Shown here in pieces: positions 41,377 to 49,411 of a stretch of DNA of 64,000 nt (positions are counted from its first letter, which is position 1; the number at the start of each line of letters is the position of its first letter). The DNA is taken from contig ONMA01000025.1 in the NCBI GenBank assembly GCA_900318815.1, positions 1 to 64,000 of the forward strand, in the 5' to 3' direction. Source of the stretch: an uncultured Prevotellaceae bacterium. GTDB taxonomy: Bacteria; Bacteroidota; Bacteroidia; Bacteroidales; Bacteroidaceae. A program made the position numbers and the translations under genes. The notes under the pieces are model-generated. The model saw only the letters and a program-made list of their open reading frames with translations. It was not told the origin of the DNA and did no database searches.

Positions 41377-42423
41377 CTACTGAAAAAATGTCGAAAGTCC
41401 TTTGTTGTCGTTCTCATATACGATTTCTGCTTTTTCACCATTATATACGATTACATGTTGAAGTCCTATACCGCGACCATCGTCATAGGACGCAGAATAT
41501 CCATATACCTCTTTGCCTTCGTATTCACCCAACAAAGTGATTGGATATGGAAACAATGCTACGTCCAAAACAGCTTGTGGAATTTTGTTGATGTAGTTGA
41601 ACATCCTTACTATCAACTTCCTCAATTCCTCATACCCTTCCTTAAACGATATGTACTTATAGAACAGCCAGTCGCTACCTTTAATGAAGCCACCATCGCT
41701 ATTGACGAAACTCATGGCCTCCTGCAATTCAGCTCGTTTTTCCTTCATCGTCGGCATGTAGGTCAGGCCATAATACAAGCTGCGCTTCTCCATTTGTATG
41801 CGAACGGCAATGGCATCAGGAATGTCCTTGTATGGAATGGTGATACCTGTATAGATAACGTCGCCTGGGCGTATATCCTCCACTTTCTTACAATCTGGGA
41901 AATCGGCAGAAAGGCGTTGGCTCCACTCTTGCATCACCTCGCAGGCATAGTTGTTTCTGATGCGTTCCAGATGGCCGACGCAATCGAAGAGCTCTTTCAA
42001 CCTACCATTAATCAACTCGATGTTAAATCCTTTGTTGTCATCCTTCAGGCCCAGATGCTTGTGTATATACTCATCAACATAACTCATAGTCGTATCTTCT
42101 TTTTTTATTCCTTCATATAGCTGATGCACATCATTGACTGCACTCGCCTTGGCGCGATTGATAACCGTTGTATCCTCCAACGGTGCGCCCATCGTCCAAT
42201 ATTTGTAGTCATCGATATAGAGGTAGGGATTGTTATACTTCCCCCAGCGTTCCTTCACGCCATATTCGCGCTGCATGTTGACGAAGTACTCAAATTCGTC
42301 CGTTGTCAATGGACATTTTTCCTTCACTAAATACTCATGCGGAGCAAATGGCATCGTCTTTGCGAATGTCCATTCACAGCGAGCAATCATCGAGCGCAGT
42401 TTGTCGTAATTGATTTTTTCCAT
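41377..42423 (-). CDS. Uncharacterised cargo protein with CEWTFAKTMP N-terminal domain
   Basis: 348 residues, no signal peptide. The first ~85 residues form a compact, strongly patterned domain (CEWTFAKTMPFAPHEYLVKE, EFEYFVNMQREYGVKERWGK, YNNPYLYIDDYKYWTMGAPL) that I recall as a recurring uncharacterised domain in Bacteroidota, but I cannot name a function. The rest has no recognisable motif; the C-terminus (GEYEGKEVYGYSASYDDGRG ... VIVYNGEKAEIVYENDNKG) looks beta-rich. It is the last gene behind the SecG-like operon, with a 40-nt gap from the zinc-ribbon gene. Confidence 0.7.
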   Translation of the reverse strand: MEKINYDKLRSMIARCEWTFAKTMPFAPHEYLVKEKCPLTTDEFEYFVNMQREYGVKERWGKYNNPYLYIDDYKYWTMGAPLEDTTVINRAKASAVNDVHQLYEGIKKEDTTMSYVDEYIHKHLGLKDDNKGFNIELINGRLKELFDCVGHLERIRNNYACEVMQEWSQRLSADFPDCKKVEDIRPGDVIYTGITIPYKDIPDAIAVRIQMEKRSLYYGLTYMPTMKEKRAELQEAMSFVNSDGGFIKGSDWLFYKYISFKEGYEELRKLIVRMFNYINKIPQAVLDVALFPYPITLLGEYEGKEVYGYSASYDDGRGIGLQHVIVYNGEKAEIVYENDNKGLSTFFQ

Positions 42424-42463
42424 TTTATAAATAGCGTTTCAATAGTTCTCTATCCAATCTATC

Positions 42464-43537
42464 TTAGTAATCATCTTCAAATAATACATTAATAAGTTGT
42501 CTCAATAAAGGATTGGTCTTGATATAATGGGGTGCAATACTTGTGTGTCTTATTCTACCTTTCCATAACAACGTAATCCAATATCGGTCATGCAAATTCC
42601 GATGATTTATATCTGTATACCTCATCGTCAAGTATTTTTCTATTTGGGGCAATGTAAATAACTCTCTGATTTCAGGAGTAATAGGAACCTCTTCTTCTTT
42701 CCTTTTTCTGCTTCTATAAAATACTTTCAGGTATTCTGTTTCTGTATTGTAAACAGCCCTAATGAATGATTCTATACCAATAGGACCACCACCTCTATCT
42801 ATATGAATACAGAAAAGATGTTCACCTTCTGAGGGATATTTCTTCTTACTATAAAACTCTTGACCACAAATACAACATTTCCATGAAGGTGCTACCTCTG
42901 GCTTTTCTTTTCCTCCATTATAAACAAAATCCGTTTCACCATTTCTTTTTTTAACATCGACATATTTCCCCTTTGGCTCTTTCCATACTATAGGAGCTAT
43001 TCCGTCATATTCGTTAAAACAATTAGGACATCCCGCAGGTCGATTATTCACATATAGTTTCTCATCTGTAAGAGGAAGAATGTCCAAAGCATAATTTACG
43101 TCATCTATATAGAATTCAACATTTGCCTGAATTCGCTCAAAGCAAACATCTTGTATTGCTTGGTTCCACTTTACTCTATCATAGATTGGTCGACTCCCTT
43201 TAGATCGGTCTGCGCTCTCTATTATCTGATTGGCCAATTGTTCCAATGTAGCATCGTCTACAATACCAGAGATCTCCGCCATCCAAAAGATTAGTTCGCC
43301 ACATACAATGCTCTTGCTAAAGGTTTTGTTTCCTTCTCGACTTTCGCAATATGTCATCAGGTGCCAATACTGGGAAGGGGCATTTATTTTATAGTCCACT
43401 ATAATCCCTTCTCTCTTTGCACGGTCAATATATCCTCCGCTGACTTGTTGATAGCCCGCTTTAACCAATTTCTCTGTCAAAGGGCATGGTGCCTGCTCAA
43501 AATAACTGAAAAACTCTTTTACTTGTTGTATTGTCAT
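42464..43537 (-). CDS. Uncharacterised zinc-ribbon protein
   Basis: 357 residues from MTIQQVKEFFSYFEQ. This ATG overlaps the previous stop as ATGA, so I prefer it to the ATG two codons upstream. Two cysteine pairs (CPNC near residue 174, CCICGQEFYSKKKYP near residue 226) suggest a zinc ribbon. It is followed by GEHLFCIHIDRGGGPIGIES, which could carry further metal ligands. There is no family I can name. Overlap with the 62-residue gene upstream indicates translational coupling within one operon. Confidence 0.65.
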   Translation of the reverse strand: MTIQQVKEFFSYFEQAPCPLTEKLVKAGYQQVSGGYIDRAKREGIIVDYKINAPSQYWHLMTYCESREGNKTFSKSIVCGELIFWMAEISGIVDDATLEQLANQIIESADRSKGSRPIYDRVKWNQAIQDVCFERIQANVEFYIDDVNYALDILPLTDEKLYVNNRPAGCPNCFNEYDGIAPIVWKEPKGKYVDVKKRNGETDFVYNGGKEKPEVAPSWKCCICGQEFYSKKKYPSEGEHLFCIHIDRGGGPIGIESFIRAVYNTETEYLKVFYRSRKRKEEEVPITPEIRELFTLPQIEKYLTMRYTDINHRNLHDRYWITLLWKGRIRHTSIAPHYIKTNPLLRQLINVLFEDDY

Positions 43538-43722
43538 ACGCATCTTCTTTTAGCTTCTTCAATATTAGCATCATAATACTCGATAGAGAATCCATGCTTT
43601 CTACAGACTTCTGCCTTATCCAAGCCTCGAAGTATCTGAGCATATGACTCTATCAGCATAGCATCCTCTTTAGACCATCCTAGCATGTCGGCATGCATCA
43701 ATGTTGTAAATTCATCCTTCAT
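43534..43722 (-). CDS. Small uncharacterised protein
   Basis: 62 residues (MKDEFTTLMHADMLGWSKED, YAQILRGLDKAEVCRKHGFS), predicted largely helical, no membrane segment. It lies 11 nt after the SecG-like gene and overlaps the zinc-ribbon gene as ATGA. The tight packing supports that it is real. The function is unknown; the helical pattern with KAEVCRKHGFS could be a small DNA-binding module, but this is weak. Confidence 0.6.
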   Translation of the reverse strand: MKDEFTTLMHADMLGWSKEDAMLIESYAQILRGLDKAEVCRKHGFSIEYYDANIEEAKRRCV

Positions 43723-43733
43723 ACTACCATTGA

Positions 43734-43955
43734 TTAAGAAACGACATAAGCACAGATTACACAGATAATTACTATGACACCAGCAATAACCAGTGTCGTT
43801 CTCTCGACAATGTTAAAACTCTTTTTGTCAACAAGAAGATTGATGTAGCGCCCAAACCGGCAAATCAAATCACCTTCTTTTGATGACTGTATGAGAACAA
43901 TTCCAATCATAAATATTGCAGCCAAAATAGCTAAAATAACCAATAACGTGTACAT
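43734..43955 (-). CDS. SecG-like small membrane protein
   Basis: 73 residues with two membrane helices (residues ~2-24 and ~52-72) and the SecG-type order: MYTLLVILAILAAIFMIGIV, LIQSSKEGDL, a polar loop, ERTTLVIAGVIVIICVICAY. SecG is an accessory subunit of the SecYEG channel. The usual glycine-rich SKGGGL loop is changed to SSKEGDLICRFGRYINLLVD and it lies in a defence-like cargo, so I infer a specialised paralogue rather than the housekeeping copy. It is first in an operon with three uncharacterised genes and has its own promoter at 43996. Confidence 0.65.
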   Translation of the reverse strand: MYTLLVILAILAAIFMIGIVLIQSSKEGDLICRFGRYINLLVDKKSFNIVERTTLVIAGVIVIICVICAYVVS

Positions 43956-43995
43956 CTTTTCTGCTTTTAAACGTTAAACATTTCATTTTCGGCTG

Positions 43996-44003
43996 CAAAT
44001 ATA
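43996..44003 (-). promoter_or_regulatory. -7 element (TATATTTG) of the SecG-like operon
   Basis: Consensus TAnnTTTG followed by GCAGCC, 40 nt before the ATG at 43955 and within the gap after the WYL gene; a WYL protein could act here. Confidence 0.6.
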
Positions 44004-44034
44004 ATGGTCGATTGTGCCAAATCGTGGTACAATC

Positions 44035-44952
44035 TCAAACTTTTTTCACTTTTTGGTATCTTTCAGCAGCTTTTCTGTGCCATTCAGCTATTTCTTCAGC
44101 CAACGACTGAGGCTCCAGCACCTCTATCCATTCACCTCGTGCCATCAGGGCAGCTTTGAAGTCAGCTGTGGGTCTTAACATCAACTCAAAGTCCGTATAT
44201 TCTTCCGTTGACTTGATTTCACGCTGGCTCCGATGCAACGGCAAGTCGCGAAGATAATACGGCTCTGCCCCGTATGCTCTCAGCACGATACGCTCTAGCT
44301 CCATGTTGCTCACCACAATGCCGTAACTCTCACTAAAATAGTTGGCAGCATCGAAGTCCTTATCCATTTTGAATTTTTGCTTCAGAATCTTTACGCTTTC
44401 CACGCGGTCAAGTGAGAAAGTTCCCAAGTTCCGACTGTCCTCGAAGCGTCCCAACAAATACCAGCGTCTGCGGAAAAGTTTAACGCAGTAGGGAGCAAGC
44501 ACAAAACGGCTGTTCGTTTCCGACCCATAGCGATGATATGACACCGCAATCATACGACTGTCTCTCATTGCTTCAATAATCAGTCGAAGCAAATCACCGC
44601 CAGAGGGCACATGCTCCAAAAGAATACGGCGTTGAAGTCCTTGGCTTTCGCTCACCATATTGCTGACACTTAGCGTAGCCAGCATCCAGTTCTGAACAGA
44701 GTCCTCGCGAAGCACCCGCTCGTTCTCGATGTAGTATTTGCTGCCATCCTTGCGGTCACACTCGATGATAATGCCAAAGATATCGAGAATGGCATCGCGA
44801 TGGCGATTGAACGTAGTACGCGAAAAGTCCACACCACCACTCATCTCCGTCTTAACCCACTTCTTGTTGATCTCTGCGAACGTTATCCTCCCTGCCTGTT
44901 GGATAGTTTCCACCAGCCAGATGTATTCCTTGAACAGCGTTGGTATTTTCAT
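44035..44952 (-). CDS. WYL-domain transcriptional regulator
   Basis: 305 residues. An N-terminal winged helix-turn-helix (IWLVETIQQAGRITFAEINK, FSRTTFNRHRDAILDIFGII) precedes a WYL domain (MIAVSYHRYGSETNSRFVLA, PYCVKLFRRRWYLLGRFEDS, NLGTFSLDRVESVKILKQKF) and a C-terminal WCX-like dimerisation region (FELMLRPTADFKAALMARGE). WYL regulators bind nucleic-acid or nucleotide ligands and repeatedly control phage-defence loci such as BREX and CBASS. It lies at the head of the cargo and is transcribed in the same direction as the SecG-like operon 79 nt downstream. Confidence 0.88.
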   Translation of the reverse strand: MKIPTLFKEYIWLVETIQQAGRITFAEINKKWVKTEMSGGVDFSRTTFNRHRDAILDIFGIIIECDRKDGSKYYIENERVLREDSVQNWMLATLSVSNMVSESQGLQRRILLEHVPSGGDLLRLIIEAMRDSRMIAVSYHRYGSETNSRFVLAPYCVKLFRRRWYLLGRFEDSRNLGTFSLDRVESVKILKQKFKMDKDFDAANYFSESYGIVVSNMELERIVLRAYGAEPYYLRDLPLHRSQREIKSTEEYTDFELMLRPTADFKAALMARGEWIEVLEPQSLAEEIAEWHRKAAERYQKVKKV

Positions 44953-44977
44953 ATAACTTTTATTATAATAATGTGTG

Positions 44978-44985
44978 CAAATATA
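44978..44985 (-). promoter_or_regulatory. -7 element (TATATTTG) of the WYL gene
   Basis: Consensus TAnnTTTG followed by GCACAC, 25 nt before the ATG at 44952. Confidence 0.6.
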
Positions 44986-45072
44986 ATCAAAATAATCGAG
45001 GGCTTAGTAATTCATGAACAATTATTAAGAAAAAGAGTGGCCTTTTCTCTTGATATGGGAATATTCTGCACA

Positions 45073-45246
45073 GATTTTTGCTTGCAATGCCATAGAAGGG
45101 TGTAGCCTAATACGCAGTTTTCTGTGGAGTGCCACACAAAACTGCATAAGTTTTATCGGCAATGCCTTTATAGGGCATAGCCTAATATGTACTTTCTGAA
45201 ACCATGCCTCAAAAAGTACAAACCGCTCTGATATGAGCAAGCTCAG
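45073..45246 (+). repeat. TAGCCTAATA hairpin repeat, right copy (one and a half units)
   Basis: Unit 1 begins GCAATGCC and GTAGCCTAATA (45102-45112), then the inverted pair CAGTTTT/AAAACTG. Unit 2 begins GCAATGCC and ATAGCCTAATA (45177-45187), then GTACTTT/AAAGTAC, and ends GAGCAAGCTCAG (45235-45246). The same start and end motifs appear inverted at 37384-37460. This, with the following promoter, accounts for the non-coding gap 44953-45362. Confidence 0.65.
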
Positions 45247-45328
45247 TAGAAGACAAAAGAAAGGCTCGTCTCAAATGTTAAAAAACAAAATATAATTTTC
45301 AGAGGCAGCCTGTCTGCAGATATTGATG

Positions 45329-45336
45329 TACCTTTG
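45329..45336 (+). promoter_or_regulatory. -7 element (TACCTTTG) of the HTH gene pair
   Basis: Consensus element followed by CCCGC, 26 nt before the ATG at 45363. Confidence 0.7.
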
Positions 45337-45362
45337 CCCGCAAATTTAAAAACTAAACAGAC

Positions 45363-45683
45363 ATGGAAGTAATTTCAATTGAGCGCAGTACCTACGAGGA
45401 ACTGCTGACAAGCTTCAACAGTTTCGTCACAAAGATGAAGGAGATGGCTAATAGAGGCAATGACAAAGGCTTGAGCGACTGGCTCGACAACCAGGACGTG
45501 TGCCAAATACTGAACATCAGTCCAAGAACATTACAGACTTTACGGGATAACGGGACGTTAGCCTATTCTCAAATCAACCGTAAAGTGTATTACAAGCCTG
45601 AGGATGTGGAGAGGATTCTGTATGTTGTGGCTGGTAGGGATAAGAATAGCAAGATGCGTAACCTTAAAACAAACTGCCTATGA
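45363..45683 (+). CDS. Excisionase-like helix-turn-helix protein 1
   Basis: 106 residues. A MerR/excisionase-type winged helix lies in the C-terminal half (WLDNQDVCQILNISPRTLQT, LRDNGTLAYSQINRKVYYKP). Such pairs are typical of Bacteroidota integrative elements, where they act as directionality factors or regulators of excision. It overlaps the next gene by 4 nt (ATGA) and faces the integrase gene convergently. Confidence 0.85.
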   Translation: MEVISIERSTYEELLTSFNSFVTKMKEMANRGNDKGLSDWLDNQDVCQILNISPRTLQTLRDNGTLAYSQINRKVYYKPEDVERILYVVAGRDKNSKMRNLKTNCL

Positions 45684-45976
45684 ACGAATTGATAATGCCG
45701 CATAACGTTGGTGTGAAGAATGCGCTGGAGAATATGAAAGAGATACTTACCCTATACAAGAAGGTGATAGGCAACTATCGTCCATTGCTTGATGGTGAAC
45801 GTTATCTGACAGACAAAGAAGTAGCTCAGATTCTAAAGGTCAGCAGACGAACGCTACAAGAATATCGTAATGATGGCGTGATACCTTATGTATTATTAGG
45901 TGGCAAGGTACTTTATCGTGAGAGTGATTTAGAGAGGGTTCTGGAGAGTTGCTATCATCCTGCTTATAAACGATAG
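45680..45976 (+). CDS. Excisionase-like helix-turn-helix protein 2
   Basis: 98 residues, paralogous layout to the preceding gene: YLTDKEVAQILKVSRRTLQE, YRNDGVIPYVLLGGKVLYRE. The ATG overlaps the upstream stop, so the two are translated together. It probably acts with HTH protein 1 on excision of the element or on the integrase promoter. Confidence 0.85.
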   Translation: MNELIMPHNVGVKNALENMKEILTLYKKVIGNYRPLLDGERYLTDKEVAQILKVSRRTLQEYRNDGVIPYVLLGGKVLYRESDLERVLESCYHPAYKR

Positions 45977-46094
45977 AGGAAAGAGAAAGAGCTGTTAGTG
46001 GTTTGTGTGCTGAGGGAATATAAAGCAGAAAGACGGATGACAGACTTTCGCTAATCATTCGTCTTTCTGCTTTGAGGATTTGGGGTCGTTGTGA

Positions 46095-47315
46095 CTATGC
46101 CATCTTAATGTCTTTGAATGATGCATTGAGCTTATTGCCAAGCATCGTCAGATCATTATCGAGTTTCTGGCTCGTAATCTTTGCGTAAATCTGGGTGGTC
46201 ACGATATTGGTGTGTCCCAATACACGGCTCACGCTCTCAATAGGCATTCCTTTTGAAAGCGCCAAGGTGGCGAACGAGTGCCGGCCACAATGGTAAGATA
46301 TGGCTTTTTCTATGCCGCAGGCTGTCATCACCGTTTTCAACTTCTTGCACATCGACCAGTAGTTCATCTTTCCAAACACCAGTTTGTCTTCCTGTAGGTG
46401 CTTGTAGCGATCGATAATCTGCAAGGGTACGTCCATCAGCTTCACTTGGAAGGGGATGTTGGTCTTGCGTCGCTTGCTGACAATCCACTTATCACCGTTG
46501 ATATCCACGATGTTATCTGTCGTCAGGTTCTTCACGTCGATGAACGATAGGGCGGTGAAGCACACGAATACAAAAATATCACGAACGAAGGCGAGATTGT
46601 CATCCTCGAACTCATGTGTTACGACAGCCTTTAGTTCTTCTTCGGTCAGAAACTCCCTTTCCTTGCAGTTCGGACTGATATGGAACTGCGCGAAAGGGTT
46701 ACGAGGAATCTTTCCGTTGTAATGCGCTCTCAATACAACACCTTTCAACCACATACAACGCTGCCAGATAGTTCCATTGGCAAGTCCTCGGTCAGTGCTT
46801 AGGTAGGCGGCAAAGTCCTTGATGAATTCTGGCGTCAGTTCCAGCATCGACATATCTGTGCGACGGTAGTGTGACAGAATGAACTCTGCCACATCCTTAC
46901 GCGAGCGCTCCATAGCCCAGAGTGTGCTTGCAGCCCTGTCCTTGCCCACACGCTTCTTCTGGTTGGCGATGTCCTTATCGAAAGCACTCAGCAGCGTCTC
47001 GTACTCGCTGCCGAAACCCTGATAGGAATTGCGCACCATCTCTGCCGTCACGAAAGCCTCTCTATCCGACAGGTGCTGATAGTGCTTGATGATCTGCGCC
47101 TTGATATTATCCAGTTCGCGGTTAATCTGCAATGCCTCCTTGCTACGCCCCTTGGCACAATTGCCATTCACGTCCCACATGTCAAGCGGGATTGTCTTCT
47201 TACAACTGAACTGGCTCCGAGTTCCGTTAATTGTCACTCTGCCCATCACAGGCACCACACCGTTCTTCTCCTTACTCTTGTTCACATAGAACAGAATGTT
47301 AAAAGTACTTCTCAT
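46095..47315 (-). CDS. Tyrosine recombinase (integrase) of the element
   Basis: 406 residues from MRSTFNILFYVNKSKEKNGV, preceded by AAGGAGT as a ribosome-binding site; the frame extends upstream past the promoter. An Arm-type N-terminal domain, an SAM-like core-binding domain and a catalytic domain are present. Visible catalytic residues are HCGRH (His-x-x-Arg), GHTNI and the nucleophile in TTQIYAK. The first conserved arginine (usually TGLR) is replaced: the segment reads FTALSFIDVKNL, as in CTnDOT-type integrases of Bacteroidota. It is placed at the right end of the element, 270 nt from the candidate att copy. Confidence 0.92.
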   Translation of the reverse strand: MRSTFNILFYVNKSKEKNGVVPVMGRVTINGTRSQFSCKKTIPLDMWDVNGNCAKGRSKEALQINRELDNIKAQIIKHYQHLSDREAFVTAEMVRNSYQGFGSEYETLLSAFDKDIANQKKRVGKDRAASTLWAMERSRKDVAEFILSHYRRTDMSMLELTPEFIKDFAAYLSTDRGLANGTIWQRCMWLKGVVLRAHYNGKIPRNPFAQFHISPNCKEREFLTEEELKAVVTHEFEDDNLAFVRDIFVFVCFTALSFIDVKNLTTDNIVDINGDKWIVSKRRKTNIPFQVKLMDVPLQIIDRYKHLQEDKLVFGKMNYWSMCKKLKTVMTACGIEKAISYHCGRHSFATLALSKGMPIESVSRVLGHTNIVTTQIYAKITSQKLDNDLTMLGNKLNASFKDIKMA

Positions 47316-47344
47316 GTTTCTTACTCCTTTTTTAATTTTGGCTG

Positions 47345-47352
47345 CAAAACTA
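47345..47352 (-). promoter_or_regulatory. -7 element (TAGTTTTG) of the integrase gene
   Basis: TAnnTTTG followed by GCAGCC, 29 nt before the chosen ATG. It places the start downstream of the longer frame. Confidence 0.6.
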
Positions 47353-47583
47353 CTATTTCTTTTGGCATCCATCGCTATGCAAAATATAGCAGTTTGCGGA
47401 ATAAGAAACGGGTAATGAACAAGCGGTGAGAGACGCGCCATTCTGCTCTTGGCAACCTAACTTCTTCACCAATCCTCCCCAATTTGCTTTTAGCCCCAAT
47501 TTGAGTTTCCTCATTCTTCCCCGTCTTGCCTTTATTTCAGACCGAATTGCGTTAATCTTCCCAAATCGCTTCACTTATACAAG

Positions 47584-47602
47584 TTTTTTCCGTAACTTTG
47601 CA
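47584..47602 (+). other. Candidate attachment site, right copy; contains argB promoter
   Basis: Exact copy of TTTTTTCCGTAACTTTGCA found at 37155-37173. Its TAACTTTG (47593-47600) is a consensus -7 element 28 nt before the argB ATG, so the element appears to have inserted at the argB promoter while regenerating it. Confidence 0.55.
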
Positions 47603-47628
47603 CTCGACTGAAAGAACATTATTAAAAG

Positions 47629-48402
47629 ATGAAAGAACGACTGACTATAGTGAAGGTGGGCGGTGCCATCGTGGAGGACGAGGCACAGCTGGCGCAGCTG
47701 CTCAGCGACTTCACGGCCATTGAGGGACTGAAGGTGCTGGTGCATGGCGGTGGACGGCGCGCCACGAAGATGGCCCAGCTGCTGGGCATCGAGACAAAGA
47801 TGGTGGACGGACGGCGCATCACCGACGCACCAATGCTGGAGGTGGTGACGATGGTCTACGGTGGACTGATCAACAAACAGGTGGTGGCACGGCTGCAGGC
47901 ACTGGGCGTGGATGCGATAGGCCTGTGCGGTGCCGACGCGAACATCATCCGCTCGCACAAGCGGCCACTGAAGAACGGGGTGGACTTCGGGTTCGTGGGC
48001 GACGTGGACGAGGTGTCGGGACAGAAGCTATGCACGCTGCTGAAGGCTGGACTGACTCCCGTGATTGCCCCGCTGACGCACGACGGTGAAGGACATATCC
48101 TGAACACCAACGCCGACACGATGGCCTCGGAGACGGCACGCGCCCTGGCTGCCGACTTCGACGTGACGCTGATTTACTCGTTTGAGAAACCCGGCGTGCT
48201 GGCACGTCCCGACGACGATTCGAGCGTGATAGCCCGCATCACCCGGCAGGACTTTGAACGCTATAAGGCCGACGGCACGATCTCGGGCGGCATGCTGCCG
48301 AAGATTGAGAATGCGTTGGGGGCCGTGGAGGCCGGCGTGGGACGAGTGATCATCACCTTGGCAACGGCCATCGACGGGCGGCACGGCACGGTCATCGGTT
48401 AA
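47629..48402 (+). CDS. argB: Acetylglutamate kinase
   Basis: 257 residues, amino-acid kinase fold: IVKVGGAIVEDE, LVHGGGRRATKMAQLLGI, DGRRITDAPMLEVVTMVYGG, FVGDVDEV, PVIAPLTHDGEGHILNTNAD and ISGGMLPKIENAL. It phosphorylates N-acetylglutamate (or N-succinylglutamate, which the Bacteroidota arginine route uses in some members) in arginine synthesis. No other arg gene is adjacent. ribF follows after 14 nt. Confidence 0.93.
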   Translation: MKERLTIVKVGGAIVEDEAQLAQLLSDFTAIEGLKVLVHGGGRRATKMAQLLGIETKMVDGRRITDAPMLEVVTMVYGGLINKQVVARLQALGVDAIGLCGADANIIRSHKRPLKNGVDFGFVGDVDEVSGQKLCTLLKAGLTPVIAPLTHDGEGHILNTNADTMASETARALAADFDVTLIYSFEKPGVLARPDDDSSVIARITRQDFERYKADGTISGGMLPKIENALGAVEAGVGRVIITLATAIDGRHGTVIG

Positions 48403-48416
48403 TTTGCGACTACGAT

Positions 48417-49355
48417 ATGCTGAGTTCCTTTGCCGCTACCATAGGCTTCTTCGACGGTGTTCACTTAGGGCACCAGTTCCTCATTGACTGTCTGAAACGC
48501 GAGGCGCAACAGCGCGGACTGCAATCGATGGTGGTCACCTTCGGGGAGCATCCCCGCAAGGTGCTCTGCCCCAACTGGCACCCGCAACTGCTCTCTACCC
48601 CGGAGGAGAAGGTGGCACTGCTTCGCGCCATGGGCGTAGACGAGGTGGTGGTGCTGCCGTTTAGTGCGGAGATGGCTCGTCTCTCGGCTCGCGCGTTCAT
48701 GCAGCAGGTGTTAAAGGAACAGCTGGGCGTGACGTTGTTGCTCACGGGCTATGACAACCGCTTCGGCCATAACCGCGAAGAGGGCTTTGACGACTATGTG
48801 GCCTACGGGCGAGAGATGGGTATGGAGGTGCTGGCCGCAAAGCCGCTGAAGCAGGGCGATGGTTGCTACAGCTCGTCGATGGTGCGGCGACTGCTCACTG
48901 AAGGCGACGTGGTGGGGGCATGCCAGTGCTTGGGCCGACCCTACAGCCTCAGCGGACACGTGGAGCATGGCGAGCAGATAGGGAGGCAGTTAGGCTTCCC
49001 CACAGCGAACATTGTATTGGACAATCAGGAAAAACTCATCCCCTGTAAAGGTGTCTATGCCGTTGGGATTAAGAGCGTGAACCTCACGTCTCCGGGGGGG
49101 ATGAATCCTCTACTTGGCGGGATGATGAATATTGGACAGCGACCTACCTTCGGCGGTCATCGGACGACGCTCGAAGTACACATCCTCGGGTATCGGGGCG
49201 ACCTCTACGGGAAGAGCATCGACATTGAGTTCGTGGAGCGGCTGCGCGACGAACAGTACTTCGAATCGGCTGAGGCTCTGGTGAAGCAGATGGAAGAGGA
49301 CGCCCGTCGGACACGAATAATTCTCGACCACGAATTACGCGAATTACACGAATGA
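48417..49355 (+). CDS. ribF: Bifunctional riboflavin kinase/FAD synthetase
   Basis: 312 residues. The N-terminal FAD-synthetase nucleotidyltransferase domain (ATIGFFDGVHLGHQFLIDCL, TFGEHPRKVL, GYDNRFGHNREEGFDDYV, YSSSMVRRLL) is followed by the riboflavin kinase domain (GEQIGRQLGFPTANI, KGVYAVGIK, GMMNIGQRPTFGG, EVHILGYRGDLYGKSIDIEF). It makes FMN and FAD from riboflavin and ATP. The final ~9 residues (DHELRELHE) are encoded by the first units of an intergenic repeat (49330 onward). Confidence 0.95.
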   Translation: MLSSFAATIGFFDGVHLGHQFLIDCLKREAQQRGLQSMVVTFGEHPRKVLCPNWHPQLLSTPEEKVALLRAMGVDEVVVLPFSAEMARLSARAFMQQVLKEQLGVTLLLTGYDNRFGHNREEGFDDYVAYGREMGMEVLAAKPLKQGDGCYSSSMVRRLLTEGDVVGACQCLGRPYSLSGHVEHGEQIGRQLGFPTANIVLDNQEKLIPCKGVYAVGIKSVNLTSPGGMNPLLGGMMNIGQRPTFGGHRTTLEVHILGYRGDLYGKSIDIEFVERLRDEQYFESAEALVKQMEEDARRTRIILDHELRELHE

Positions 49356-49411
49356 TTTACGACAACGGATTACACGGATTATACGGATTACGCAAATTAC
49401 ACGAATGATTA
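49330..49411 (+). repeat. GAATTACGCG/ACGGATTACACGG repeat after ribF
   Basis: Short units (CGAATTACGCGAATTACACG, ACAACGGATTACACGGATT, ATACGGATTACGCAAATTAC) run from inside the ribF 3' end to the start of the next gene. They are related to the element at 5854-6045. Confidence 0.7.

Noticed and set aside
41377-44952. Calling the operon a known BREX, CBASS or Gabija system
   Set aside because: No brx, cyclase, ATPase or nuclease genes typical of those systems are present beside the WYL regulator.
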